Assembly (NCBI RefSeq): GCF_019754295.1
Contig: NZ_VIRV01000021.1
Span: 1 to 37,242, forward strand
Length of the DNA: 37,242 bases
DNA from: Sellimonas caecigallum
GTDB taxonomy: Bacteria > Bacillota > Clostridia > Lachnospirales > Lachnospiraceae
Direction of reading: 5' to 3'
The notes under the pieces are model-generated. The model saw only the letters and a list, made by a program, of their open reading frames with translations, did no database searches and was not told the origin of the DNA. The translations under genes and the position numbers were made by a program. Below are positions 8,276 to 16,765 of the stretch, piece after piece (the first letter of the stretch is position 1; each line of letters begins with the position of its first letter).

Positions 8276-9436
8276 TTAGCCAAGCAGACGTTTGAATGCC
8301 CAGTCTTCCAGTAATGGCGTGGATTCTCCGCGCATGATCAGTTTTGCAAGGTCTCTGCTTGCTGCCGGCGCTTCGATGACACCATTTCCGCCGTAACCTG
8401 TAGCGAGGATGTATCCTTCTACCGGAGTTTCTCCAAGGATCGGAAGGAAGTCTTTTGGTTCTGCGCGGTAGGAAAGCCAGGATGAAACAAGACCGCTGTC
8501 CACGATGCCAGGTACTTTTACTTCCAGCTGATCAAGCAGGAAGTCGATGAAGTAATCGTCTGTTCCGCCTGTTGCCGGAAGTTTGTCCGGATCCCACTGT
8601 CCTGCATGCATCGGGTTATTCAGATCCATGGACAGGTGTGATTTACAGATAAAGATGTTGTCTCCTGCTCTCAGTCCGTAGAATTCCGGGTATTTGAGTA
8701 CCGGGAATGTGTAGTTGAGTTTCTTTCCCGGAGGGCAGAGGAAGAATGCTTCGGCTTTTGTATGCCAGATCGGTACATCCACTCCTACCATTTCTCCTGT
8801 GAACTTGCTCCAAGGTCCTGTACAGTCTACTACATAGTCGAATTCGTACTCTTCACCTTCGCTTGTCTTAAGTCCTGTCACTTTGTTATCTTTTACAACA
8901 ACTTCTGTCACTTTGACGCCTGTCTTGATGACTCCGCCGTTTTTCTGCATTTTCTTTGCATATGTATTTGAGATCATCGTTCCGTCAAAGTATCCGTCGT
9001 CTGCTGTGTATCCTGCTCCAAGGATGTTGTCTGTGGAGATATCCGGAAGGATCTCTTTGATGCGGTCTTTATCTGTGATATATTCTCCTGAGTATCCTGC
9101 TGCCTTTGCAAGAGCGATACCTGTCTTGATCGTCGCTTCTACCTGTTCGTTTGTTGCGACAACAAGGGTACCTGTCTTGTCAAATCCTGCAGAACCTTTT
9201 TCTTCTGCTTCCATTTTCAGGTAAGATTCAAATCCGTATAATCTGACATCCCAGTATCTGTTCTTTAATGAGTCGTCGAACAGACATACTGTTCCGGCTG
9301 ATTTTGCTGTGGATGCTCCGCCGATCGTATCTTTTTCAAACACGATCACTTCTGCATTGTCATAAAGGCTTAAATGATAGCCTAAACATGTTCCGGAAAT
9401 ACCTCCGCCGATAATACCAATTTTCTTCTTTTCCAT
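8276..9436 (-). CDS. FAD-dependent oxidoreductase, DAO (glycine/sarcosine/D-amino acid dehydrogenase) family
   Basis: 386-aa flavoprotein. Residues 5-35 form the dinucleotide fold GIIGGGISGTCLGYHLS ending in FEKD (ribose-binding acid). The ASTAKSAGTVC segment resembles the flavin-contact loop of sarcosine/glycine oxidases. The C-terminal SYRAEPKDFLPILGETP and ILATGYGGNGV complete the DAO fold. No covalent-flavin His or signal peptide is obvious. Family members oxidise secondary or alpha-amino acids; here the next genes encode ETF, so it is more likely a dehydrogenase than an oxygen-using oxidase. The preceding carbamoyl hydrolase suggests its substrate is the amino acid that enzyme releases (glycine, sarcosine or similar), an inference. 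ATG 9436 has AAAGGAG upstream. Confidence 0.88.
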   Translation of the reverse strand: MEKKKIGIIGGGISGTCLGYHLSLYDNAEVIVFEKDTIGGASTAKSAGTVCLFDDSLKNRYWDVRLYGFESYLKMEAEEKGSAGFDKTGTLVVATNEQVEATIKTGIALAKAAGYSGEYITDKDRIKEILPDISTDNILGAGYTADDGYFDGTMISNTYAKKMQKNGGVIKTGVKVTEVVVKDNKVTGLKTSEGEEYEFDYVVDCTGPWSKFTGEMVGVDVPIWHTKAEAFFLCPPGKKLNYTFPVLKYPEFYGLRAGDNIFICKSHLSMDLNNPMHAGQWDPDKLPATGGTDDYFIDFLLDQLEVKVPGIVDSGLVSSWLSYRAEPKDFLPILGETPVEGYILATGYGGNGVIEAPAASRDLAKLIMRGESTPLLEDWAFKRLLG

Positions 9437-9469
9437 ATGAGTGTCTCCTTTTCTTTTATATTTTTTTAT

Positions 9470-10720
9470 TTATTTGTGCTCGATTTCCATGTTGTCCAGC
9501 AAGAGCACTGTCTCAAGCAGGACGTCGCATCCGCGCCGGATATCTTCTTCTTTCGTAAATTCATATCTGGAATGGCTGATACCCTCTTCGCTTGGGACAA
9601 AGATCATGCCTGTCGGAAATACTCTCGTCATCAGCAGGGAATCATGGAATGCCCCGCTTGGCAAGACAGTGTAGTCCACATCCAGCTTCTTTACTGCTTT
9701 TTCGATGGCGCTTTTTACTTCTTCCGCCATCGGAGCCGGTTCATGGTAAGAAATATGTTCCCAGCTCAGTGTTTCCTGTGCCTCGTCGCACAGCTTTTTG
9801 ACGTATGTGTAAAGTTCCTCTTCTATTTTCTTCATCACATCGGCGCTCTGATCCCGGATCTCCAGATGGAAGGTACAGCTGCCAGGGATGACATTGACGG
9901 AATTTGGTGCGACTTTGATCGTTCCTACAGTGGCTACTGTGTACTGCCCTCCGAGCCGCTTTACGACATTTGGCACTTCAGAAATAAATCTGGCCGCTGT
10001 CACAAGGGCGTCTTTCCGGTCTTCCATCATTGTGCTTCCTGCATGGTTTGCCTGTCCTTGGATCTGCACTTCGTAGCGGCTTACACCGGCTATGGATGAC
10101 ACGATCCCAACCGGTATCCGGTTTTTGTAAAGTGTTCCTCCCTGCTCCACGTGGAGTTCGATAAAACAGTGGACAGATGCCGGATCGATCTTGGCTTTCG
10201 CCACATTTTCTACCGTGATTCCATAATTTTTGAATACTTCTTTTCTCGTTTGTCCATACATATCCAGGTCATTTTCTGAGATCCCCAGATCTTCCCCGCA
10301 GATCGCACCGCTTCCCAGAAGTCCGCTTCCAAAACGGAAACCTTCCTCATCAGTAAATACGATGACTTCCAGCGGATGTCTAAGCCTCTTCCCTGCTTTG
10401 ACAAGGGCTTCGCAGACTCCAAGTCCTGCCATACAGCCTACCACACCATCGTATTTTCCTCCGTCCGGCACTGTGTCAAGATGGGATCCCATCATGATAG
10501 CCGGAAGATCAGGTTCTTCCCCCTCCAGACGTGCGATCAGGTTTCCCGCCTCGTCCATCCGTACCGGGATACCGAGTTCTCTGAAGTAACCCTGGAATAT
10601 TTCACGGGCTTTTACGTCTTCGTCGGAATACGCCATCCTTGTGTGGGTACCGTCTTCCTGCGCACCGCAGGCGTACAGCTCTTCCAGACGTTCCGTTACT
10701 TTCTTTGCATCGACTTCCAC
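9470..10720 (-). CDS. M20 Zn-dependent carbamoyl hydrolase (N-carbamoyl-L-amino acid hydrolase / allantoate amidohydrolase type)
   Basis: Metallohydrolase of 416 aa that removes a carbamoyl group as CO2 and NH3. Metal and catalytic motifs are present: GSHLDTVPDGG (His, Asp), FTDEEGFRFGSG (Glu), ELHVEQG (His) and SEEGISHSRYEF (His). It starts with GTG at 10720, preceded at about 7 nt by GAGGAGG. It is first in the operon with a DAO dehydrogenase and ETF, unlike the second paralogue at 12636-13880, which sits with allD and the allFG fusion. I therefore favour a carbamoyl-amino-acid substrate here and allantoate for the other. Sequence alone cannot settle the assignment. Confidence 0.9.
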   Translation of the reverse strand: MEVDAKKVTERLEELYACGAQEDGTHTRMAYSDEDVKAREIFQGYFRELGIPVRMDEAGNLIARLEGEEPDLPAIMMGSHLDTVPDGGKYDGVVGCMAGLGVCEALVKAGKRLRHPLEVIVFTDEEGFRFGSGLLGSGAICGEDLGISENDLDMYGQTRKEVFKNYGITVENVAKAKIDPASVHCFIELHVEQGGTLYKNRIPVGIVSSIAGVSRYEVQIQGQANHAGSTMMEDRKDALVTAARFISEVPNVVKRLGGQYTVATVGTIKVAPNSVNVIPGSCTFHLEIRDQSADVMKKIEEELYTYVKKLCDEAQETLSWEHISYHEPAPMAEEVKSAIEKAVKKLDVDYTVLPSGAFHDSLLMTRVFPTGMIFVPSEEGISHSRYEFTKEEDIRRGCDVLLETVLLLDNMEIEHK

Positions 10721-10758
10721 CTTATCCCTCCTCGCTTCGTTGTCATTTCATATTTCAT

Positions 10759-10806
10759 AGTATAGATAATTTTTTAACAGCTTACATCGGTGCATCCAGA
10801 TAAAAA
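10759..10806 (-). promoter_or_regulatory. Candidate promoter of the hydrolase-ETF operon with upstream TTTTTATC box
   Basis: On the minus strand TATACT (10759-10764) is a good -10 with no good -35. TTTTTATCTGG lies at 10796-10806, just upstream of where a -35 would be. The same box recurs before other operons of the island, so it may bind the local PucR activator. Confidence 0.4.
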
Positions 10807-10842
10807 TAATTCGGCAGTTTATCCAAATTAGATAAACTGCCG
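10801..10842 (-). terminator. Terminator after pucR
   Basis: A perfect 12-bp stem (CGGCAGTTTATC with GATAAACTGCCG) with a 7-base loop, followed on the minus strand by an A/T-rich, U-rich tail (GAATTATTTTTA). It lies 26 bases after the pucR stop. The T-run is imperfect, so termination may be partial. It overlaps the upstream box of the next operon. Confidence 0.75.
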
Positions 10843-10868
10843 TCCTGTTGCTTTGTTTATTTTTCCCT

Positions 10869-12533
10869 CTATTTTTTATTATAATCCTCGATCATTTTAT
10901 AGACTACAAGACCGATACGGACCGCCAGCATCTCGTTTGCATTGTTGAAGTCCATTCCTGTGATCTTGGCAATCTTTTCGATCCGGTATGCCGCCGTCTT
11001 ATAGTGAACATACAGATCCTGTGCTGTCTTGGAAAGATTCTGGTTGTAGTTGAGATACGTCTTTAACGTGGCCACAAGATCTTCCTGCTGTGGTTTTTTG
11101 TAATTGTAAAGTTTCTGCAGCGATTCCGGCACGTACTCGAGGAGGAGCGCCGGATCGTTCAGCTGACACAAAAGTTTGAAGATCCCAAGATCAGAAAACA
11201 TCATCAGATATGATGTTCCTTCCTCAGAAATATCTCCCGCGATATCAATAAATGAGAACGCATCGTCCGCCTCCTTATAGGATTCCTGCAGATGAATGAT
11301 TCCTTCTACCATCTTTCCCACGCCGGCCTTTACTTTCAGTTTTTTATTCTGCCGCGTGACTGCGTCCTGTATCAGATTTCGGATTTCTTTTAATTCCTTC
11401 CTGCATTCTACCTGCGTCTGATCCGGATCAGCCGTCATGATAACGACGAGCTTCTCCATATCCCTGTGGATCTTGGCCCCTGTCATGTGCTGCTTTACCG
11501 CCTCTTCCAGGTAGTTTAAATGATACAGTTTTTCATTTATATTTTTCTGCTTTCTTCCCTCATTTGCCACACCGAACACGATGATCCTGTAAAAACCGTC
11601 CGGATCCATGCCAAGCAGAGCCGTACTTTTTTTCAGCTCCCCGGAAGATGTTACCTTTCCGTTCAAAAGATTATTGAGGATGTCATTCTGATATTTCTTT
11701 TCCAGCTCCGACACCGCAAACTTTCTTGAGAATTCGTACTGGAGAGCTACGATCGCATTTTCCACGGCAATGCAGTCCATCATATTAAAAATGGAATCTC
11801 TCTCTGTGATGACAAGATACATCTGTACTCCGACATTGAGCCGGATCTGCACGATATACTGGACGTTCTCTCCTTCCTGTCTCATATACCGGTAGTTCGT
11901 GATCGTGCCAGGATCATATTCCTTGGCATCTTCCGACAACTGGAAATCAATTATCTGATCGTTTGCCGCAGCGTAACATGTCATGTTCTGGTTGTAAAGA
12001 GCCACCGGATTACGGATCAGTTTATTCAGCATATCCAGAATATCCCCTACCGGATTTTTTTTGTGGCCCTGTGACAGGGACAATGCTGTAAAATTATCAT
12101 GCGTTGTCTTGAAATATTTGAGTTTCGTGACTTCCTCATTGAAAATATTCTCCATGACAAAACACATGATCTTTTGGAAAGAAATCTCAAAAGGCACTTC
12201 CACAAGCGGGATATCATATCGGTCCGCAAACTCCTGCAAAAGCCCTATCTTCTTTTCCGCTTCCTCTACCTTACGTCCTCGTTTGATGATCAGTCCGCTG
12301 ATCTGCTTTTTCTGGATTTCCTCGATATACTCGGCAAACTCGGCGGTGCTGCAGTATTTGAATGCATAAAGCCCTGTCAAAAGCAGTTCTCCGCCGTTGA
12401 TAAATTTCACGATATCAGGTGCTTCAATAATGGTCACACCTTTGATTTCTTTTTGTATCCCTTTTTTCCCGCACAACAGCTTCATCTTTGCCAGATTTTC
12501 TGTGCGCAGCAATTCTGCAACTGTAAACCCCAT
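10869..12533 (-). CDS. pucR: PucR-family transcriptional regulator of purine/ureide catabolism
   Basis: Regulator of 554 aa. The N-terminal PucR domain (about 1-125) begins GFTVAELLRTENL and includes GVTIIEAPDIVKFINGGELLLTG. A middle GGDEF-like/CdaR region follows, and the C-terminal helix-turn-helix (HTH_30) has LSKTAQDLYVHYKTAAYRIEKI. In Bacillus PucR activates allantoin and purine genes, and here it sits between the allantoin operon and the ETF operon. The longest frame begins at 12590, but ATG 12533 (GFTV start) has AAGGTG at proper spacing and matches the family N-terminus. It has its own -10 (TATACT, 12571-12576) overlapping the upstream operon's terminator. Confidence 0.95.
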   Translation of the reverse strand: MGFTVAELLRTENLAKMKLLCGKKGIQKEIKGVTIIEAPDIVKFINGGELLLTGLYAFKYCSTAEFAEYIEEIQKKQISGLIIKRGRKVEEAEKKIGLLQEFADRYDIPLVEVPFEISFQKIMCFVMENIFNEEVTKLKYFKTTHDNFTALSLSQGHKKNPVGDILDMLNKLIRNPVALYNQNMTCYAAANDQIIDFQLSEDAKEYDPGTITNYRYMRQEGENVQYIVQIRLNVGVQMYLVITERDSIFNMMDCIAVENAIVALQYEFSRKFAVSELEKKYQNDILNNLLNGKVTSSGELKKSTALLGMDPDGFYRIIVFGVANEGRKQKNINEKLYHLNYLEEAVKQHMTGAKIHRDMEKLVVIMTADPDQTQVECRKELKEIRNLIQDAVTRQNKKLKVKAGVGKMVEGIIHLQESYKEADDAFSFIDIAGDISEEGTSYLMMFSDLGIFKLLCQLNDPALLLEYVPESLQKLYNYKKPQQEDLVATLKTYLNYNQNLSKTAQDLYVHYKTAAYRIEKIAKITGMDFNNANEMLAVRIGLVVYKMIEDYNKK

Positions 12534-12588
12534 ATTTTCACCTTCATCGCTATATTTTCCGCATATAAACAGTATAACACACGATTGC

Positions 12589-12619
12589 AAAAAAACGCCA
12601 CAGGATTTTTCCTGCGGCG
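12589..12619 (-). terminator. Terminator of the allD-allC operon
   Basis: On the minus strand CGCCGCAGGA pairs with TCCTGTGGCG (one G-U) around AAAA, followed by seven T. It lies 16 bases after the allC stop and ends the six-gene ureide operon before pucR. Confidence 0.9.
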
Positions 12620-12635
12620 CTTTTCGAACCGTTTA

Positions 12636-13880
12636 TTAACAGGATGTAATGAGCTTTTCCGCAAGTTCTGCCATGATGACAGATGCCTTTGCAAAATCGC
12701 TGTATTTTGTGAACTCTACCGGACAATGGCTTCTTCCGTCTTTGCTCGGAACAAACAGCATCGCTGTCGGGATGACCTGTCCGATCTCAAGGGAGTCGTG
12801 TCCGGCTCCGCTTGGAAGATACTTATAGCTGTATCCGTGTTCTTTACAGCTTTCTTCCATTTCCCGGAGCATATCCATGGACAGGTTGACCGGCGTGATG
12901 GTCAGCTTATTCTGGATGTCGTAGCTTCCGCCCATGGCTTTCACTTCTCTGTCGAGAGCTGCGCGGATGCGGTTTGCGATATCGTTGATGTTGTCATTGT
13001 TCTTAGAACGGATATCTACCGTAAATTCACATTTTTCTGCAACGATATTCATTCCGCCTGGGATCGTGTTGATATATCCGACTGTGGAAACGCTTCCGTC
13101 CGCTTTTTCTCTCGCCCAGTCTGCGATCTTGGAAATGACTTTTGTAGCTGCATCTACTGCATCCATTCTCATATCCATCGGTGTCGTACCTGCATGGTCG
13201 GATCTTCCGTTTACCGTGATCATATATCTCTGGATACCGACGATGCAGTCCACAAGTCCGATTTCAATATTTTCTGCGTCCAGGACTGGTCCCTGTTCAA
13301 TATGTGCTTCCAGGAAATATCCGATGGATCCGTCCGGCCATTTTGCATCCTGCACTTTTTCCGGATCCAGATTGTACTCTTTCATGGCCTCATAGATGGA
13401 TACACCGTTTTTATCTGTGAATTTTTTGCAGTATTCCGGATCCCTGTTTCCAAGCATTGCCCCGGATCCAAAATATCCTGTTCCGAATCTCATTCCTTCT
13501 TCGTCGCAGAAACCTACAACTACAAAGTTACGTTTCGGAACGATTCCTTTTTCTTTCAGAAGTCTTGCCACCTCGATGGCGCATACGACTCCGGCGATCC
13601 CGTCATAGTTTCCGCCGTTTACTACGGAATCATAGTGGGATCCCATCATGACGCACGGGAGATCCGGATTTTCGCCTTTCATTGTCCCGAAGACGTTTCC
13701 CGCTGCATCCTCATGTACTTCCAATCCCGCCTCTTCCATTGTCTTTCTCAGGAAATCGACGGCTTCTCTTGCTTCCTTTGTAAACGGAAGTCTTGTACAT
13801 CCTTCTCCCGGAGTTGCTGTGAACTGTTTCAAATGTTCCAGATCCTGCGCAATTCTGCCTGTTACTTCTTCAATACCCAT
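12636..13880 (-). CDS. allC: Allantoate amidohydrolase (M20 family)
   Basis: Converts allantoate to ureidoglycine, CO2 and NH3. The 414-aa protein carries all M20 metal motifs: GSHYDSVVNGGNYDG, FCDEEGMRFGTGYFGSG, EAHIEQGPVL, GAGHDSLEIGQ and KDGRSHCPVEFT. It is the last gene of the operon allD - allFG - arcC - lctP-like - small membrane protein - allC, which supports allantoate over other carbamoyl substrates. ATG 13880 follows GAGG at about 7 nt. A paralogue lies at 9470-10720. Family specificity is hard to read from sequence, so the name leans on context. Confidence 0.9.
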   Translation of the reverse strand: MGIEEVTGRIAQDLEHLKQFTATPGEGCTRLPFTKEAREAVDFLRKTMEEAGLEVHEDAAGNVFGTMKGENPDLPCVMMGSHYDSVVNGGNYDGIAGVVCAIEVARLLKEKGIVPKRNFVVVGFCDEEGMRFGTGYFGSGAMLGNRDPEYCKKFTDKNGVSIYEAMKEYNLDPEKVQDAKWPDGSIGYFLEAHIEQGPVLDAENIEIGLVDCIVGIQRYMITVNGRSDHAGTTPMDMRMDAVDAATKVISKIADWAREKADGSVSTVGYINTIPGGMNIVAEKCEFTVDIRSKNNDNINDIANRIRAALDREVKAMGGSYDIQNKLTITPVNLSMDMLREMEESCKEHGYSYKYLPSGAGHDSLEIGQVIPTAMLFVPSKDGRSHCPVEFTKYSDFAKASVIMAELAEKLITSC

Positions 13881-13922
13881 TTTTTGTCCTCACTTTCCTT
13901 TTTATTGTGTATATGAATATTT

Positions 13923-14150
13923 TTATTTCTTTTTCAATCGGTCGTAAAGATGCACCTTGACCGGAGAATACAGCATCGCTGCTCCGATCATGATAAACCC
14001 TGCCGTACACAACCCGTCATTTCCTCCGGAAAGCCCTGCCATGATCACGGCAAATGCTGCCATGATCACAAGAAATGCGATGGTAAGCCCTCCTGCCCGG
14101 GTCTGAAAAAAACTCTTTTCTTCCACTGAAACTCCCTCTCTCTCTGTCAT
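13923..14150 (-). CDS. Small membrane protein (75 aa) coupled to LctP permease
   Basis: Two hydrophobic segments (about 21-42 and 48-64, GLTIAFLVIMAAFAVIMAGL and AGFIMIGAAMLY) are flanked by charged ends, giving a hairpin membrane protein with a basic C-terminus (DRLKKK). Its ATG overlaps the permease stop by one base (TAATG), so it is translated by coupling. I do not recognise a family. A stabilising or regulatory subunit of the permease is a reasonable guess from position. Confidence 0.8.
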   Translation of the reverse strand: MTEREGVSVEEKSFFQTRAGGLTIAFLVIMAAFAVIMAGLSGGNDGLCTAGFIMIGAAMLYSPVKVHLYDRLKKK

Positions 14151-15760
14151 TATAGGCTGACTGCCGCAAACGCCAGCACTCCAATAGCGATAGCAACCGG
14201 CACTGTGATCACAATGATCTTCTTGAGTACCTTTCCTTCGTTTCCGAGAATGTCTGCCGTCGTCGTTCCGAGGATGATATTACTCGGGCTGACTGCACTT
14301 CCTATGGATCCTCCGGAAGACTGTGCTCCCAGTATCACAGAAGGATCTACCTCCAGCAGACCTGCCGTCGTCGTCTGGAATCCTCCAAAGAGGATGTTGG
14401 AACTCATATTGCTTCCGGTCATAAAAGATCCGAGAAGTCCCACGAACGGGGAAAGTACCACGTAGACTTTTCCAAGTACATTGGCGATCCCATTTGCCAG
14501 CACTACCGTCTGTCCGGTTCCCGCCATAACTTTTGACATGATGACAAGTCCGATCACGGCGATACCCGACGGCATCGTCATAGATACCGAGCGGACAAAT
14601 ACACCCTTTACTCCGCCATTTTTGATCCAGCCTTTCTTTTTGTAATAGACAAGTCCGATAAGAGAAGACAGCAAAAGGAACATGCTGGCGTGCGTAAACG
14701 GCGACAGAGGCGAGAAGCATTCTGTGGCCTCATTGACATATCCGTATCCTGTCTGCGTCTCCGGAAAGGCAAGTCCGATCTGGAACTGGGACAAAAATGT
14801 ATTGACCGGTTTTACGACCAGAACAATAAGCGTAATGGCCGACAAAAGAAAATACGGTACAAATGCATGGATGAGGGTCATTCCCTCCGGCTTATCATCT
14901 GCGCTCTGCCCGGCAAATGTCCGATCCATGATCTGGCTCTCTTCCACGCACCAGTCTTTTTTATAAGGTTTCATCTGACCAAGAAGAAGGACTGCCACAA
15001 GTGAAATACATGCCGGAACAAAACATGCGATCGTCGTGTTGACCTGAGTTAGGAGAAGTTCTCCCCCTCCCTGGATCAAAGAGATAAACATAACCGGCAG
15101 AATTCCTTTTTTGATGGCTTTCCCTTTGCCGTAAAACCAGCAGATGACCATCCCGTCTATGATATTCCAGAACCAGATAAAGGCAGCTGTGCAAAAGGCG
15201 GTAGCCAGGTATTCCTTGCTTCCTGCCGTGAGTCCTGCGCTCATAGCCAGGGCGTCCCACGCTGCACCAAGCGTCCCGAACGTATTTCCCCAGGACTGCC
15301 CGAGAAGCGGGATGATAACCGCCCACATCGGTTTGACTCCGATACCGATCAGAAGCGGCGCTCCTACCGCCACCGGCACTCCAAACCCTGTAATACCCTG
15401 AAGAAAGCTTTCGAATATCCATCCCATGGTCAGTACAAGCAGAAGTTCGTTTGGAAGCAGTTTCCTCATGCCATCCCGGATAACGGAAAATGCTTTCGCT
15501 TCGCTTCCCACCTGATACATCAGGACCGCTGTCCAAACGATCAGAAGGATCGTAAGGGCATTCCATATGCCTTTTGCCCCCTCCGATACGATCAGGCGGA
15601 TATCTGCCTTGTAAAATACAAGTCCTGTTATCACTGTGATGACAAGTCCCACCGGAGCTGCTTCTGTAGCTCCCCACTGGAATTTGATCATCAGTACGAG
15701 CAGTACGATAATGGGCAGACATGCCAGTCCCCACATGAAAAAATTAATTGGTATGTTCAT
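14150..15760 (-). CDS. LctP-family permease (lactate/glycolate-type), possible oxamate transporter
   Basis: Integral membrane protein of 536 aa with about 12-14 hydrophobic segments. LctP-family features include LTMGWIFESFLQGITGFGVPVAVGAPLL, read in part as FLQGITGFGVPVAVGAP, then GQSWGNTFGTLGAAWDAL, and near the end GSFMTGSNMSSNILFG and SSGGSIGSAVSP. Known members carry L-lactate, D-lactate or glycolate with protons. Here the operon makes oxamate, a close analogue of lactate and pyruvate, and holds no lactate enzyme. Export of oxamate or uptake of a ureido acid such as ureidoglycolate or oxalurate are the likely roles (inference). ATG 15760 has GGAGAG upstream; it is 42 nt after arcC. Confidence 0.93.
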   Translation of the reverse strand: MNIPINFFMWGLACLPIIVLLVLMIKFQWGATEAAPVGLVITVITGLVFYKADIRLIVSEGAKGIWNALTILLIVWTAVLMYQVGSEAKAFSVIRDGMRKLLPNELLLVLTMGWIFESFLQGITGFGVPVAVGAPLLIGIGVKPMWAVIIPLLGQSWGNTFGTLGAAWDALAMSAGLTAGSKEYLATAFCTAAFIWFWNIIDGMVICWFYGKGKAIKKGILPVMFISLIQGGGELLLTQVNTTIACFVPACISLVAVLLLGQMKPYKKDWCVEESQIMDRTFAGQSADDKPEGMTLIHAFVPYFLLSAITLIVLVVKPVNTFLSQFQIGLAFPETQTGYGYVNEATECFSPLSPFTHASMFLLLSSLIGLVYYKKKGWIKNGGVKGVFVRSVSMTMPSGIAVIGLVIMSKVMAGTGQTVVLANGIANVLGKVYVVLSPFVGLLGSFMTGSNMSSNILFGGFQTTTAGLLEVDPSVILGAQSSGGSIGSAVSPSNIILGTTTADILGNEGKVLKKIIVITVPVAIAIGVLAFAAVSL

Positions 15761-15802
15761 ATTCTCTCTCCTAAGTCGTATTGACAGGACGCTGCCGGAT
15801 TT

Positions 15803-16744
15803 CTATTCATGGATCACAGTCCCGGTCTTTCCCGCGATTCCGTCCGCCGCTTTATCCAGAAGGGTAATAAGTGTCTTTCTCCCCTGCCCGGATCTTGCGA
15901 AGCGAAGAGCCGCTTCGATCTTCGGGAGCATGGATCCTTTTGCAAACTGATCCTGCCGAATGTATTCTTCTGCCTGTTCCACCGTGATGTCAGACAGCCA
16001 TTCCTGATTTTCTTTTCCGAAATTGATGGCCACTTTCTCTACCGCCGTAAGAATGACAAGGAAATCCGCCCCGATCTGAGCTGCCAGAAGACTGCTCACA
16101 TTGTCTTTATCTATAACCGCATTGACCCCGGTTAATTTCCCGCCCTTGTTGATGACCGGAATCCCGCCGCCTCCGCATGTGATGACAATATGTCCTGCTT
16201 CCAGCAATGTCTCGATAGTCTTTAATTCCCGGATCCTCTTTGGCATCGGGGAAGGAACCACGACACGGTATCCTCTTCCCGCGTCTTCCATGCAGTGCAC
16301 CCCTGTCTCTTCCAGTTCCAGCGCCTCTTCTTTCGTGAGAAAGCCGCCGATAGGTTTGGTCGGGTTTTCAAATGCTTCATCATTTTCATCTACCTCGACC
16401 TGGGAAAGGATGGTGGAGACCTTCCCGTCTATCTCGCGCTTAAACAATTCGTATTTGATGGCATTTTGCAGATCGATCCCGATATATCCCTGGCTCATGG
16501 CGACACAAGTCGGGAGCGGGACCTTTTTATAGTTTTTATTTTCCGCCCGCAGACTGTCCATGGCGTCCTGGATCATACCCACTTGCGGCCCGTTTCCATG
16601 GGTCACGATAAGGCTGTATCCTTCCTGCGCCAAATCTACGATCACTTTTGCTGTCTTTGCGACAGCCTCTTTTTGCTCTTCTATATCTTTGCCCAGGGCG
16701 TTTCCGCCCAGGGCTATCACAATTTTCTTCTTCTCCACAGCCAT
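15803..16744 (-). CDS. arcC: Carbamate kinase
   Basis: Makes ATP from carbamoyl phosphate and ADP, releasing carbamate (CO2 + NH3). The 313-aa protein shows VIALGGNALG, VTHGNGPQVG, PLPTCVAMSQGYIG, CGGGGIPVI and KDNVSSLLAAQIGAD, all standard for the amino-acid-kinase fold enzyme. No arginine deiminase or ornithine carbamoyltransferase is near; instead it follows the oxamate carbamoyltransferase fusion by 21 nt, so its carbamoyl phosphate comes from oxalurate. This is the energy-yielding step of anaerobic allantoin use, as in E. coli and enterococci. Confidence 0.96.
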   Translation of the reverse strand: MAVEKKKIVIALGGNALGKDIEEQKEAVAKTAKVIVDLAQEGYSLIVTHGNGPQVGMIQDAMDSLRAENKNYKKVPLPTCVAMSQGYIGIDLQNAIKYELFKREIDGKVSTILSQVEVDENDEAFENPTKPIGGFLTKEEALELEETGVHCMEDAGRGYRVVVPSPMPKRIRELKTIETLLEAGHIVITCGGGGIPVINKGGKLTGVNAVIDKDNVSSLLAAQIGADFLVILTAVEKVAINFGKENQEWLSDITVEQAEEYIRQDQFAKGSMLPKIEAALRFARSGQGRKTLITLLDKAADGIAGKTGTVIHE

Positions 16745-16765
16745 CTTCCTTTCTGCTTTCTTCGT

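Noticed and set aside
9437-10099. 220-aa plus-strand frame opposite the M20 hydrolase
   Set aside because: Composition typical of an antisense shadow, and the hydrolase is clear on the other strand.
12099-13916. 605-aa plus-strand frame
   Set aside because: Antisense shadow of allC and pucR; Cys/His/Phe-rich composition and no ribosome site.
14150-15760. Plain L-lactate permease for lactate metabolism
   Set aside because: No lactate dehydrogenase or lutABC-type gene is near; the ureide operon context favours another acid, though lactate cannot be excluded.
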